Assembly: GCF_014648855.1 (NCBI RefSeq)
Contig: NZ_BMRX01000008.1
Span: 330,071 to 394,070 of the forward strand
From: Streptomyces parvulus
GTDB lineage: Bacteria; Actinomycetota; Actinomycetes; Streptomycetales; Streptomycetaceae
Length of the DNA stretch: 64,000 nucleotides
Direction: 5' to 3'
Under the pieces are notes generated by a model that was given only the letters and a program-made list of their open reading frames with translations, was not told the origin of the DNA and made no database searches. Each line of letters begins with the position of its first letter. Positions within the stretch are counted from its first letter, which is position 1. The translations under genes and the position numbers were made by a program. Positions 13,906-22,642 of this stretch are shown piece after piece.

Positions 13906-16785
13906 TCACGCCCGCGCGCCAGCGCCGCCGTCCCCGTCCAGCCCCTCCGCCAGCACCTCCGCCAGATGCCGCCCCCGCACCCCCGCCAGCTGCTCCAGCT
14001 GCGTCCGGCACGAGAAGCCGTCCGCCAGGACGACCGAGCCGGGCGGCGCCTGGCGTACCGCGGGGAGCAGCTGGTCCTCCGCGCAGGCGGCCGAGACCTC
14101 GTAGTGGCCCTTCTCGAAGCCGAAGTTGCCCGCGAGGCCGCAGCAGCCGCCGGTCAGCACGCCGGTCAGGCCCGCCGCCTCGCGAAGACGGCGGTCGGGG
14201 GCGTCGCCCAGGACCGCGTGCTGGTGGCAGTGGGTCTGGCCGGTGACCGGGCGGTCCAGGGCGGGCGGGGTCCAGTGGGGGGCGTGGCGTTCCAGGGCCT
14301 CGGCGAAGGTCAGTACACGGGCGGCGAGCCGAGCCGCCCGGGGGTCGTCGTGGAGCAGCTCGGGCAGGTCGGTGCGCAGCGCGGCGGCGCAGCTCGGTTC
14401 CAGCACGACGACCGGTGCCGACGTCTCCAGTACCGGGGCCATCAGGTCCAGCGTGCGGTGCAGCACCGCGCGGGCCTGGTCCAGTTGGCCCGTCGACACG
14501 TAGGTCAGGCCGCAGCAGACCCGGCCCCGGCGGGCCGACAGCAGCGCCGCCGGCGACTTGGACGTACCGTCGCCCACCGGGCCGCGTCCCCGCAGCGTCG
14601 GCGGCAGCGCCACCCGCAGCCCCGCCGCCTCCAGCACCCGTACGGCCGCCCGGCCCACGGACGGTGACAGGTGCTCGGTGAAGGTGTCGGGCCAGAGGAC
14701 CACCAGATCGCCGGAGCGGGCCGGAACCGCAGGGCGCCTGCGCCACCAGCGGGTGAAAGGCTCCCGGGCCAGGCGGGGCAGCTCACGCTCCCCCGCGATC
14801 CCGCCCAGGCTTTTCGCCACCGCCGCCAACGGGGCCACCGACGCGAGCGCGTTGACGACCGGCGCCACCCGCACCCGCGCCGCCCAGCGCAGCCACACCG
14901 GCAGCCTGCCCATCGCGTAGTGGGCGGCAGGGCGGCGGCGCCCCGCGTAGTGGTGGTGCAGGAACTCCGCCTTGTACGTGGCCATGTCGACCTCGACCGG
15001 GCAGTCGGAGCGGCAGCCCTTGCAGGACAGGCACAGGTCGAGCGCGTCGCGTACCTCCGTCGACCGCCAGCCGTCCGTCACCAGTTCACCGGCGAGCATC
15101 TCGTGCAGCAGCCGGGCGCGTCCCCGCGTGGAGTGCTCCTCCTCCCCCGTCGCGCGGAACGACGGGCACATCACGTCCGCGCCCGCCGCGGAGGCCGTAC
15201 GGCACTTGGCCACCCCGACGCAGCGCCGTACCGCCGCCGAGAAGTCGCCGCCGTCGGCCGGGTAGCCGAAGGCCACGTCCACCGGCTCGCGCGGCAGGAC
15301 GGAGAAGCGGAGGTTCGCGTCGAGGGGCGCCGGACGGACCAGCATGCCGGGGTTGAGGAGGTCGTCCGGGTCCCAGACCGCCTTGGCCCGCTCGAAGAGC
15401 GCCACCGTCTCCTCGCCGTACATCCGCGGCAGCAGCTCCGCCCGCGCCTGCCCGTCCCCGTGCTCCCCGGAGAGCGAGCCGCCGTGCGCCACGACCACGT
15501 CCGCCAGCTCCTCGGAGAAGCGGCGGAACCTCGCGATCCCCGCGTCCGTCAGCAGGTCGAAGTCGATGCGCACGTGGATGCAGCCGTCGCCGAAGTGGCC
15601 GTACGGTGTGCCGCGCAGCCCATGAGAGGTCAGCAGCGCCCTGAAGTCCCGCAGGTAGGCGCCGAGGCGGGCCGGGGGCACCGCGCAGTCCTCCCAGCCG
15701 GGCCACGCCTCCGCACCGTCCGGCATCCGCGTGGCCGTACCGCTGGCGTCCTCCCGTACGCGCCACAGCGTCCGTTGCCCGGCCGGGTCGGTCACCACGC
15801 GCGCGTCCAGGACGTCGGCCGCCCGCACGATCGCCTCCGCACGCGCGCGTGCCTCCGCCTCCGAGTCCCCGCCGGTCTCCACGAACAACCAGGCGCCGCC
15901 CCGGGGCAGCCCCCGCGTGGACGGCACCAGGTCGGCCGCCATGCCCTCCACCGTCAGCGGGCCGTACGGCAGCAGCCCGGCCGCCGCCTCCGCCGCCCCG
16001 GCCTCGTCGGCGTAGCCCAGCACCGCGAGGGCACGCGCGCGTGGCGCATCGACCAGCCGTACCGTCGCCTCGGTCACCACGCCCAGCGTGCCCTCCGAGC
16101 CGCAGAAGGAGCGGGCGACGTCGGCGCCCCGCTCGGGCAGCAGCGCGTCCAGCGCGTAGCCGGAGATCCGGCGGGGGAGGTCGGGGAAGCCGGTGCGCAG
16201 GCGCGCCAGGCCGCCGTCGACCAGCTCCCGCAGGCCGTCCGGGGCGCCGGACCACTCCTGCCCGAGCCGGAGCCGCTTCCCGCGCGCCGTGAGCACCGTC
16301 AGCTCGCGCACGCTGTCGGCCGTCGTGCCCCAGGCCACCGAGTGGGAGCCGCAGGAGTTGTTGCCGATCATGCCGCCGAGGGTGCAGCGGCCGTGGGTGG
16401 AGGGGTCGGGGCCGAAGCGCAGGCCGTGCGGGGCGGCGGCGTCCTGGAGGCGGTCGAGGACCAGACCCGGCTGGACCACGGCCGTCCGCGCCTCCGCGTC
16501 GAGGGAGACCAGCCGGTTCATGTGCCGGGTGAAGTCCAGCACCACACCCGTCCCGGTCGCCTGCCCCGCGATCGACGTGCCCCCGCCGCGCGCGACGACC
16601 GGCACCCCGTGCTCCCGGCACACCGCCAGCGCGGCCGCCACGTCGTCGGCGTCTCTCGGCGCCACCACGCCGAGCGGGACCCTCCGGTAGTTGGACGCGT
16701 CCATCGTCGTCAGGGCGCGGGAGGTGGCGTCGAACCCGACCTCGCCGCGGACGGCCCTGCGCAGTGCTGCCTCCAGATCGGTCAT
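13906..16785 (-). CDS. FAD-linked oxidase / Fe-S dehydrogenase, YdiJ-like (D-2-hydroxyacid dehydrogenase)
   Basis: 959 residues, the size of E. coli YdiJ (D-2-hydroxyglutarate dehydrogenase). FAD-binding PCMH domain at roughly 25-210 (VPVVARGGGTSIAGQATG, GNNSCGSHSVAWGT), FAD-oxidase C-terminal domain 215-480 (YGHFGDGCIHVRIDF, GSLSGEHGDGQARAE), Fe-S part with CLSCKGCRSDCP near 590, and a CCG-domain with RVCCGLTYVSTGQ, HCHQHA and GGCCGLAGNFGFEKGHYE. It would oxidise a D-2-hydroxyacid and reduce quinone or a carrier. Start taken at ATG 16785: the hexamer CATGCT ends 7 bases upstream; ATG 16797 is the alternative. Divergent from serC, with about 110 bases between starts, suggesting a link with serine synthesis. 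Confidence 0.9.
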   Translation of the reverse strand: MTDLEAALRRAVRGEVGFDATSRALTTMDASNYRRVPLGVVAPRDADDVAAALAVCREHGVPVVARGGGTSIAGQATGTGVVLDFTRHMNRLVSLDAEARTAVVQPGLVLDRLQDAAAPHGLRFGPDPSTHGRCTLGGMIGNNSCGSHSVAWGTTADSVRELTVLTARGKRLRLGQEWSGAPDGLRELVDGGLARLRTGFPDLPRRISGYALDALLPERGADVARSFCGSEGTLGVVTEATVRLVDAPRARALAVLGYADEAGAAEAAAGLLPYGPLTVEGMAADLVPSTRGLPRGGAWLFVETGGDSEAEARARAEAIVRAADVLDARVVTDPAGQRTLWRVREDASGTATRMPDGAEAWPGWEDCAVPPARLGAYLRDFRALLTSHGLRGTPYGHFGDGCIHVRIDFDLLTDAGIARFRRFSEELADVVVAHGGSLSGEHGDGQARAELLPRMYGEETVALFERAKAVWDPDDLLNPGMLVRPAPLDANLRFSVLPREPVDVAFGYPADGGDFSAAVRRCVGVAKCRTASAAGADVMCPSFRATGEEEHSTRGRARLLHEMLAGELVTDGWRSTEVRDALDLCLSCKGCRSDCPVEVDMATYKAEFLHHHYAGRRRPAAHYAMGRLPVWLRWAARVRVAPVVNALASVAPLAAVAKSLGGIAGERELPRLAREPFTRWWRRRPAVPARSGDLVVLWPDTFTEHLSPSVGRAAVRVLEAAGLRVALPPTLRGRGPVGDGTSKSPAALLSARRGRVCCGLTYVSTGQLDQARAVLHRTLDLMAPVLETSAPVVVLEPSCAAALRTDLPELLHDDPRAARLAARVLTFAEALERHAPHWTPPALDRPVTGQTHCHQHAVLGDAPDRRLREAAGLTGVLTGGCCGLAGNFGFEKGHYEVSAACAEDQLLPAVRQAPPGSVVLADGFSCRTQLEQLAGVRGRHLAEVLAEGLDGDGGAGARA

Positions 16786-16860
16786 GTCCTCCAGCATGGG
16801 CGCTCGTCGTTCCGTACAGGTCCGCCAGGCGGAGATCTCGTCTCATCGGACGGACATGGC

Positions 16861-16889
16861 TTCGCCCGGTTTGGCCGACGGGATACCCT
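16861..16889 (+). promoter_or_regulatory. serC promoter, leaderless geometry
   Basis: TTCGCC (16861-16866), 17-base spacer, TACCCT (16884-16889), then 7 bases to the GTG of serC. No Shine-Dalgarno lies between. Transcription would begin at or next to the start codon. Confidence 0.6.
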
Positions 16890-16896
16890 CCGGCAC

Positions 16897-18015
16897 GTGG
16901 CTGAGATCCAGATTCCTGCTGACATCAAGCCCGCGGACGGTCGATTCGGCGCGGGTCCCTCCAAGGTGCGGGTGGAGGCGCTGGACGCCCTGGCCGCCAC
17001 CGGTACGTCCCTCCTCGGCACCTCCCACCGACAGGCTCCGGTCAAGAACCTGGTCGGCAAGGTCCGCGAGGGCATCCGCGAGCTGTTCCGGCTCCCCGAC
17101 GGCTACGAGGTGATCCTCGGCAACGGCGGCTCCACCGCGTTCTGGGACGTCGCGACGCACGGCCTGATCGAGAACCGGTCGCAGCACCTGAGCTTCGGCG
17201 AGTTCTCGTCCAAGTTCGCCAAGGCCGCGAAGCTCGCGCCCTGGCTGGCCGAGCCGACCGTCGTCTCCTCCGACCCGGGCACCCACCCCGACGCGCACGC
17301 CGAGGCCGGTGTGGACGTGTACGCGTTCACCCACAACGAGACCTCGACCGGCGTCGCCATGCCCGTCAAGCGGGTCGCCGGCGCCGACGAGGGCTCCCTG
17401 GTGCTGGTCGACGCGACGTCCGGCGCCGGGGGTCTGCCCGTCGACATCGCCGAGACCGACGTGTACTACTTCGCCCCGCAGAAGTCCTTCGCCTCCGACG
17501 GCGGCCTGTGGATCGGCGTCTTCTCCCCGGCCGCGATCGAGCGCGCCGAGCGGATCCACGCCTCCGGCCGCCACGTCCCGGAGTTCTTCTCCCTCCCGAC
17601 GGCGATCGACAACTCCCGCAAGAACCAGACGTACAACACCCCGGCCCTGGCCACGCTCTTCCTGCTGGGCGAGCAGCTGGACTGGATGAACGGCCAGGGC
17701 GGCCTGGACTTCACCACCGGCCGCACCAAGGACTCCTCGACCCGCCTGTACACCTGGGCCGACGAGTCCAAGTACGCCACCCCGTTCGTCACCGACCCGG
17801 CCAAGCGGTCGCAGGTCATCGGCACCATCGACTTCGCCGACGACATCGACGCCGCCGCGGTCGCCAAGGTGCTGCGCGCCAACGGCGTCGTCGACACCGA
17901 GCCGTACCGCAAGCTCGGCCGCAACCAGCTGCGCGTGGCGATGTTCCCGGCGATCGACCCGGCGGACGTCGAGGCGCTCACGAAGTGCGTCGACTACGTG
18001 ATCGAGAAGCTGTAG
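16897..18015 (+). CDS. serC: Phosphoserine aminotransferase
   Basis: 372 residues. PLP enzyme that converts 3-phosphohydroxypyruvate and glutamate to phosphoserine and 2-oxoglutarate in serine biosynthesis. Matches the actinobacterial SerC subgroup: DGRFGAGPSKVR, LLGTSHRQAPVKNLVG, LGNGGSTAFWDVATHGLIE, FTHNETSTGV, VDATSGAGGLPVDI, and PLP lysine 196 in YYFAPQKSFASDGG. GTG 16897 gives the exact family start; there is no ribosome site and a TACCCT hexamer sits 7 bases upstream, so the mRNA is probably leaderless. A strong terminator follows. The divergent neighbour is a YdiJ-like D-2-hydroxyacid dehydrogenase. Confidence 0.97.
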   Translation: MAEIQIPADIKPADGRFGAGPSKVRVEALDALAATGTSLLGTSHRQAPVKNLVGKVREGIRELFRLPDGYEVILGNGGSTAFWDVATHGLIENRSQHLSFGEFSSKFAKAAKLAPWLAEPTVVSSDPGTHPDAHAEAGVDVYAFTHNETSTGVAMPVKRVAGADEGSLVLVDATSGAGGLPVDIAETDVYYFAPQKSFASDGGLWIGVFSPAAIERAERIHASGRHVPEFFSLPTAIDNSRKNQTYNTPALATLFLLGEQLDWMNGQGGLDFTTGRTKDSSTRLYTWADESKYATPFVTDPAKRSQVIGTIDFADDIDAAAVAKVLRANGVVDTEPYRKLGRNQLRVAMFPAIDPADVEALTKCVDYVIEKL

Positions 18016-18036
18016 CCTCCGGCGGCCGTACGTGAA

Positions 18037-18069
18037 AGGGCGCCCGGCGGATCACCCGCCGGGCGCCCT
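18037..18069 (+). terminator. Intrinsic-type hairpin after serC
   Basis: Perfect 14-bp stem: AGGGCGCCCGGCGG at 18037-18050, loop ATCAC, and its complement at 18056-18069. It lies 22 bases after the serC stop and has no T-tract, as is common for Streptomyces terminators. Confidence 0.8.
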
Positions 18070-18258
18070 CCGCGCATCCGCACGCCCTACTTCTCGCCGA
18101 ACAACTCCTCCGGAGACACTGTCCACGCGGCGCTCAAGTGGTCTGATCTCAGTGCGTCGAAGGAGTGAAAGTGCTTTTGGCCTATGCCAAGGGCGTGCAC
18201 GGTCGTAGCGGACGAAATTGCCGCGCCCCGGACCGCGAGAGGGCCCAGGATGGCGGGC

Positions 18259-18825
18259 ATGCCCTTGACGACTCCCGTACTGCACACCGCCCGCCTGCGC
18301 CTGCGGCCCTTCACCGCCGACGACGTGGACGCCCTCTTCGCGCTGCACGGCAACACCCGCGTGATGCGCTACTGGGACTCCGCGCCGTGGACCGACCGGG
18401 CGCGCGGCGAGCTGTTCGTCGAGCGGTCCGGGAGGATGGCGCAGGAAGGTACCGGCGCGCGGGTGGCGATCGAGCGCTCCGCCGACGGGGTCTTCGTCGG
18501 CTGGTGCTTCCTGGGTGAATGGAACCCGGACTTCCGCAGCGCGTCGACGGGTTACTGCCTCGAAGAGGCGGCGTGGGGCCACGGCTACGCGACGGAGGCC
18601 GCGCACGCCCTCCTGCGGTGGGGCTTCGACACGCTCGACCTCAACCGGGTCCAGGCCGAGGCCGACACACGCAACGCGGCGTCGGCCCGGGTCCTGGAGA
18701 AGATCGGCTTCGTGCGGGAGGGGACGCTGCGCGAGGAGTGCGTCGTGAACGGTGAGGTGTCCGACACGTGGGTGTACGGACTGCTCAGGCGCGAGTGGCG
18801 GCCGGCGGCCGTCCCCGTCCACTGA
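18259..18825 (+). CDS. GNAT acetyltransferase (RimJ/RimL type)
   Basis: 188 residues. Acetyl-CoA dependent N-acetyltransferase; target unknown. Seen: TARLRLRPFTADDVDALFALH at the N-terminus, GYCLEEAAWGHGYATEAAHAL (acetyl-CoA loop R/Q-x-x-G-x-G/A variant) near residue 100, and RVQAEADTRNAASARVLEKIGF, the classic RimJ/RimL helix. Start ATG 18259 gives the usual family N-terminus and has CAGGAT 7 bases upstream; ATG 18250 is possible with GAGAGGG. Upstream 18070-18258 is a less GC-rich stretch without a convincing gene. Confidence 0.9.
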   Translation: MPLTTPVLHTARLRLRPFTADDVDALFALHGNTRVMRYWDSAPWTDRARGELFVERSGRMAQEGTGARVAIERSADGVFVGWCFLGEWNPDFRSASTGYCLEEAAWGHGYATEAAHALLRWGFDTLDLNRVQAEADTRNAASARVLEKIGFVREGTLREECVVNGEVSDTWVYGLLRREWRPAAVPVH

Positions 18826-18871
18826 GGGACCGCACGCCGGACCACCCGCCGGAACCGCACTCCGCCGGTGC

Positions 18872-19696
18872 CTACCGGCTCAGCCGCTGGAACCGGCGTA
18901 CCGCCAGCGGCAGGAAGACCGCCGTCAGGATCACCGGCCAGCCGACCGCCATCAGCAGCGCGTGCCGCTCGATCCACGAGTCGCCGCCGCCGACCGGTGT
19001 GCCGAACAGCTCGCGGGCGGCGGCCGCCGTGGAGGAGATGGGGTTCCAGGCGGCCACCCAGCCCAGCCAGTCGGGCATGAGCTGCGGGGCGACGAAGATG
19101 CTGGAGATCATCGTCAGCGGGAAGGCGACCGCGAACAGCCCTCCCGCGGCCTCCGGGTTGGGGACGAGCAGGCCCAGCCACACGCCGATCCAGATCAGCG
19201 CGAACCGCAGCCACAGCAGCAGCCCGAACGCGCCCAGGAAGCCCCAGCCGCCGTCCGGCCGCCAGCCCATGGCCATCGCCGTCAGCATCATGATGGCCAG
19301 CTCGGCGCAGGCGGCGAGCAGGTCGGTGACGCCGCGTCCGGCGACCACCGCGGAGGAGGCCATCGGCATGGAGCGGAACCGGTCGATGACGCCCTTGGTG
19401 GAGTCGTGGACGACGAGGGTCGCGGTGTTGATGAAGCCGAACGCCATCGTCATGACGAACATGCCGGGCATCAGGAAGTCCTGGTAGTCCCCGCCGCCCG
19501 GCACCTTCATCGCGCTGCCGAAGACGTAGCCGTACAGGAGGACGGAGAGGATCGGGAAGCCCAGCTGCCAGGCGATGTTGACGGGCTGGCGCTGGTAGTG
19601 GAGCAGGCCGCGGCGGACCAGGTTGCCGCAGTCGGCGAGCAGCCAGTACAGACGCCCGCGCTCGCGCGGGACCGTGGTCGGGTCGAGGGCGCTCAT
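18872..19696 (-). CDS. ABC-2 exporter permease (DrrB-like)
   Basis: 274 residues, six membrane segments, ABC-2 type permease paired with the ATPase upstream. Seen: NIAWQLGFPILSVLLYGYVFG, FLMPGMFVMTMAFGFINTATLVV, the amphipathic loop DSTKGVIDRFRSMPM characteristic of DrrB-like permeases, and WVAAWNPISSTAAAARELF. Moves a hydrophobic compound or drug out of the cell; substrate unknown. ATG 19696 overlaps the ATPase stop (ATGA), so the two are translationally coupled. No biosynthetic genes nearby, so general efflux is likelier than self-resistance. Confidence 0.93.
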   Translation of the reverse strand: MSALDPTTVPRERGRLYWLLADCGNLVRRGLLHYQRQPVNIAWQLGFPILSVLLYGYVFGSAMKVPGGGDYQDFLMPGMFVMTMAFGFINTATLVVHDSTKGVIDRFRSMPMASSAVVAGRGVTDLLAACAELAIMMLTAMAMGWRPDGGWGFLGAFGLLLWLRFALIWIGVWLGLLVPNPEAAGGLFAVAFPLTMISSIFVAPQLMPDWLGWVAAWNPISSTAAAARELFGTPVGGGDSWIERHALLMAVGWPVILTAVFLPLAVRRFQRLSR

Positions 19697-20673
19697 GCGG
19701 CCGCCGCCTCCTTCTCCGTCGTCCGGGCACCGGTGCGGTGTCCGGTCAGGCGCAGGAACACGTCGTCGAGGCTGGGCCTGCGCAGCCCGATGTCCTCCAC
19801 GGCCACGCCCTCGTCCTGGAGGGTGCGGGCCACCTCGGTCAGCGCGGCCACCCGGTCGGTGACCGGGGCGTGCACGCGCAACGCCTCCTCGTCGGTCTCC
19901 GGTTCGCCCTCGCAGACCCGGGCGACCACCTTCACCACCCTTGGCAGCTCGGCCCGTTCGGCGACGACGACCTCGACGCGGTCGCCGCCGACCAGGTCCT
20001 TCAGGCCGTCCGGGGTGTCGTCGGCGATGGAGCGTCCCTGGTCGATGACGGTGATGCGGGAGGCCAGCCGGTCGGCCTCCTCCAGGTACTGCGTGGTCAG
20101 CAGCACGGTGGTGCCGCCCGCCACCAGGGCCCGCACCGAGTCCCAGACCTCGCCGCGGCTGCGCGGGTCGAGGCCGGTCGTCGGCTCGTCCAGGAACAGC
20201 ACGGACGGGGCGAGGATCATCGACGCGGCGAGGTCGAGGCGGCGCCGCATGCCGCCGCTGTACTTGCCGACGCCGAGGTCGGCGGCGGCGGTCAGGTCGA
20301 ACCGGTCCAGCAGCTCGACGGCGCGGGCGCGGGCCCGGCGTCCGCCGAGGTGGAACAGGCGCCCGAACATCTCCAGGTTCTGCCGGCCGGTGAGCACCTC
20401 GTCCACCGCCGCGTACTGGCCGGTCAGGCCGATCCGGGCGCGCACCTCGCGCGGGCGCCGGGCGACGTCGAGGCCGGCCACCTCGGCCCGGCCGCCGTCC
20501 AGCTTCACCAGCGTGGACAGGATGCGCACCGCCGTGGTCTTGCCCGCGCCGTTCGGCCCGAGCAGGCCGTGCACGGTGCCCTCGCGGACGGCCAGGTCGA
20601 AGCCGTCGAGGGCGGGTTTGCCGCCGTACCGCTTCTCCAATCCCTCGGCGCGCACCGCGTGTCCGTCGCTCAT
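19693..20673 (-). CDS. ABC exporter ATP-binding protein (DrrA-like)
   Basis: 326 residues. Seen: Walker A GPNGAGKTT (39-47), Q-loop GLTGQYAAVDEVLTGRQNLE, signature YSGGMRRRLDLAASMI, Walker B VLFLDEPTTGLDPRSR, switch histidine replaced by Gln in LLTTQYLEEAD, as is usual for the DrrA family, and a C-terminal DrrA-type domain to LRRPSLDDVFLRLTG. Powers the permease encoded downstream. ATG 20673 with GAGAGGGGG upstream. Divergent from a TetR gene, sharing a large symmetric operator; repression and induction by the transported compound is the expected logic. Confidence 0.95.
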   Translation of the reverse strand: MSDGHAVRAEGLEKRYGGKPALDGFDLAVREGTVHGLLGPNGAGKTTAVRILSTLVKLDGGRAEVAGLDVARRPREVRARIGLTGQYAAVDEVLTGRQNLEMFGRLFHLGGRRARARAVELLDRFDLTAAADLGVGKYSGGMRRRLDLAASMILAPSVLFLDEPTTGLDPRSRGEVWDSVRALVAGGTTVLLTTQYLEEADRLASRITVIDQGRSIADDTPDGLKDLVGGDRVEVVVAERAELPRVVKVVARVCEGEPETDEEALRVHAPVTDRVAALTEVARTLQDEGVAVEDIGLRRPSLDDVFLRLTGHRTGARTTEKEAAAA

Positions 20674-20693
20674 GGGTCCCCCTCTCACTCGCC

Positions 20694-20737
20694 AACTGAG
20701 TACACCGTACCCGATTACGCGTACGCCGTACTCAGTT
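20694..20737. promoter_or_regulatory. Double TetR operator between ABC exporter and tetR
   Basis: Perfect 10-bp inverted repeat AACTGAGTAC (20694-20703) ... GTACTCAGTT (20728-20737). Each half contains GTACnnnGTAC (GTACACCGTAC and GTACGCCGTAC), so the site could hold two repressor dimers. It covers the space between the two divergent starts; TAGACT at 20752-20757 is the -10 for tetR. Confidence 0.75.
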
Positions 20738-20763
20738 TTTTTCGGCGGACCTAGACTGGGCCC

Positions 20764-21570
20764 ATGGCGAGCGGCACGGAGACCAGCGGCAGCGGCGACA
20801 TCGCCCGCACCCTCGAACTGTTGTGGGACACCGGCCGGCGTCCGAGCCGGGGGCCCAAGCCCGGTCTGACGCTGGAGCGGATCGTGGAGGCCGCCGTGGA
20901 GGTCGCGGACCGGGAGGGGCTCGGCGCCGTCTCGATGCGCCGCATCGCCACCGAGCTGGGCACCGGCACGATGTCGCTGTACCGCTACGTCCCCGGCAAG
21001 GGCGAGCTGCTCGACCTGATGCTGGACCGCGTGCAGCGCGCCTCGGAGAACCCCGCCGACCTCGGCGACGGCGGCTGGCGCCCGGCGCTGCACGCCCTCG
21101 GCCACGCCACGCTCGCCCTCTACCGCCGCCACACCTGGCTGCTGGAGGTCAACCAGTCCCGCCCCGTCCTCGGCCCGAGCGCGCTGGAGGGCATGGAGAG
21201 GGTGCTCTCCCGGATCAAGCCGATGGGCCTGACCGACCCCGAGCTGCTGTCGGTGATCATCATGGTCGACGGGTACGTCGTCGGGGCCGCCCGCACGCAG
21301 GTGTACGCGCAGGAGGCCGAGCGCAGTTCGGGGCTCACGGACGCGCAGTTCTGGGAGGCGCAGGAGCCGATGCTGGTGAAGGCCATGACCAGCGGGCGCT
21401 ACCCCGTCCTGGCCGGGATGTCGGAGGACACCTTCGGGCCGGGGTTCGACCACTTCGAGTTCGGGCTCCAGCGCATCCTGGACGGCCTGGAGGACTTCGT
21501 GGCCGCCCGGAACGCGGCGCGGGCCCCCGGCCCCCCGGCGGGCTCAGCGCCGCCGGAACAGCCGGCGTAG
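20764..21570 (+). CDS. TetR/AcrR-family repressor with TetR_C domain
   Basis: 268 residues. The HTH is at about 38-85 (TLERIVEAAVEVADREGLGA, MRRIATELGTGTMSLYRYVPGK), and a C-terminal ligand domain with GYVVGAARTQVYAQE resembles tetracycline-repressor C domains. It probably represses the divergent ABC exporter and itself through the double operator. ATG 20764 lies 6 bases after TAGACT, a leaderless arrangement with no Shine-Dalgarno. The 3' end overlaps the convergent propeller gene by 27 bases. Confidence 0.93.
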   Translation: MASGTETSGSGDIARTLELLWDTGRRPSRGPKPGLTLERIVEAAVEVADREGLGAVSMRRIATELGTGTMSLYRYVPGKGELLDLMLDRVQRASENPADLGDGGWRPALHALGHATLALYRRHTWLLEVNQSRPVLGPSALEGMERVLSRIKPMGLTDPELLSVIIMVDGYVVGAARTQVYAQEAERSSGLTDAQFWEAQEPMLVKAMTSGRYPVLAGMSEDTFGPGFDHFEFGLQRILDGLEDFVAARNAARAPGPPAGSAPPEQPA

Positions 21571-22521
21571 CCCGAACAGCGCGAGGCACGCGACGACCAG
21601 CCCGGCCGCCCCGACCTTGAGGGTGTCCCCGCCGGGGACGCCGGAGCCGGAGCCGTCCCCGCCCGAGGCGCCGGAACCGCCCCCGCCCGAGGAGCCCGCG
21701 CCGGGCGCGTCCTGGGCCCGGACGGGGCTGTTCGCGCCCTCCATGCCGAGCAGCAGCTTCGCGCCGTCGGTGGTGTAGGTGACGGACTCGCCCTGCCCGA
21801 GGGGCACGCTGATCCGGTCCTTGCGCTGGATCTTCCCGCCGTTCCAGTCGTACCAGATGCCCCCGAGGTAGCCGCGCACGGCGAGCGACTTCCCGTCCGG
21901 GGAGAACGCGGCGTCGGTGGCCCAGAGGTCGACGGGGACGGTGGGCCGGAAGACGTTGGTGCCGGAGGCGGAGAGCTTGGCCGGACCCTCGTAGAGGTGC
22001 CCGCCGTCCTCGTTCTTGTCGATGAGGTAGACCCGCCCGGTCTTCGGGTGCACGACCATCGACTCCGCGTCCCGGGCGCCGTCCGCGTACTTGACGACGT
22101 ACTGCGTCGCCTTGACGGTCTGGTCCTTCAGCTCCTTCGGCTCGGGCAGCTCGTAGATCCACACGTACGGCCAGGTGCCGCCGAGGTTGTCCCCGATGTC
22201 GCCGACGAAGATGCGGTTGCCCGGTCCGACCGCGATCGCCTCGACGTCCCGTGGCCTGCCGACGCCGGAGAGGGCGACGCGGGCGACGGTCTCGCCGGTG
22301 GCGCCGTCGACGGCGTACAGGTAGGGCCCGTTGTCCTGGTCGTTGTGCGTCCAGTAGACGCCCGGGTGGAGGCGGGAGGCGGCGAGGCCGCTGGACTCGG
22401 TGATGCGCGGGTCCTTGATGGTGAACCCGTCGCTCCCGGGGACGCCGTCGGCTGCGGAGGCGGGCACGGCGAACGCGCCCACGAGGAGGGCCGCGGCGAG
22501 GAGGGCGAGGGGTCTGCGCAT
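21544..22521 (-). CDS. Secreted, C-terminally anchored beta-propeller-like protein
   Basis: 325 residues. Signal peptide MRRPLALLAAALLVGAF up to about ASAADG; a propeller-like ectodomain with ITESSGLAASRLHPGVYWTH, DVEAIAVGPGNRIFVGDIGD, DAESMVVHPKTGRVYLIDK and DAAFSPDGKSLAVRGY; a Gly/Ser linker (270-300); a C-terminal helix LKVGAAGLVVACLALFGL with a RRLFRRR tail. The architecture is that of cell-surface WD40/esterase-like propellers; ligand unknown. ATG 22521 has CAGGCT 6 bases upstream rather than a Shine-Dalgarno. Overlaps tetR by 27 bases at the 3' ends. Confidence 0.85.
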   Translation of the reverse strand: MRRPLALLAAALLVGAFAVPASAADGVPGSDGFTIKDPRITESSGLAASRLHPGVYWTHNDQDNGPYLYAVDGATGETVARVALSGVGRPRDVEAIAVGPGNRIFVGDIGDNLGGTWPYVWIYELPEPKELKDQTVKATQYVVKYADGARDAESMVVHPKTGRVYLIDKNEDGGHLYEGPAKLSASGTNVFRPTVPVDLWATDAAFSPDGKSLAVRGYLGGIWYDWNGGKIQRKDRISVPLGQGESVTYTTDGAKLLLGMEGANSPVRAQDAPGAGSSGGGGSGASGGDGSGSGVPGGDTLKVGAAGLVVACLALFGLRRLFRRR

Positions 22522-22642
22522 GCGCCAAGCCTGCCATCCCGCGCGGGCGTTCACCCCGGCCCTCACCCCGGGTGGCCGGGCTCACATCCGGGGTGGCCCG
22601 GCTCACGTCGCGCCGCCCCGACCGATCGTCCATGATGAGCGG

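Noticed and set aside
18087..18356. Minus-strand frame with end PEELFGEK
   Set aside because: No start with ribosome site, overlaps the serC terminator side and the GNAT gene; not enough evidence for a gene.
18872..21570. Antibiotic cluster or self-resistance locus
   Set aside because: ABC exporter and TetR only; no biosynthetic genes on either side.
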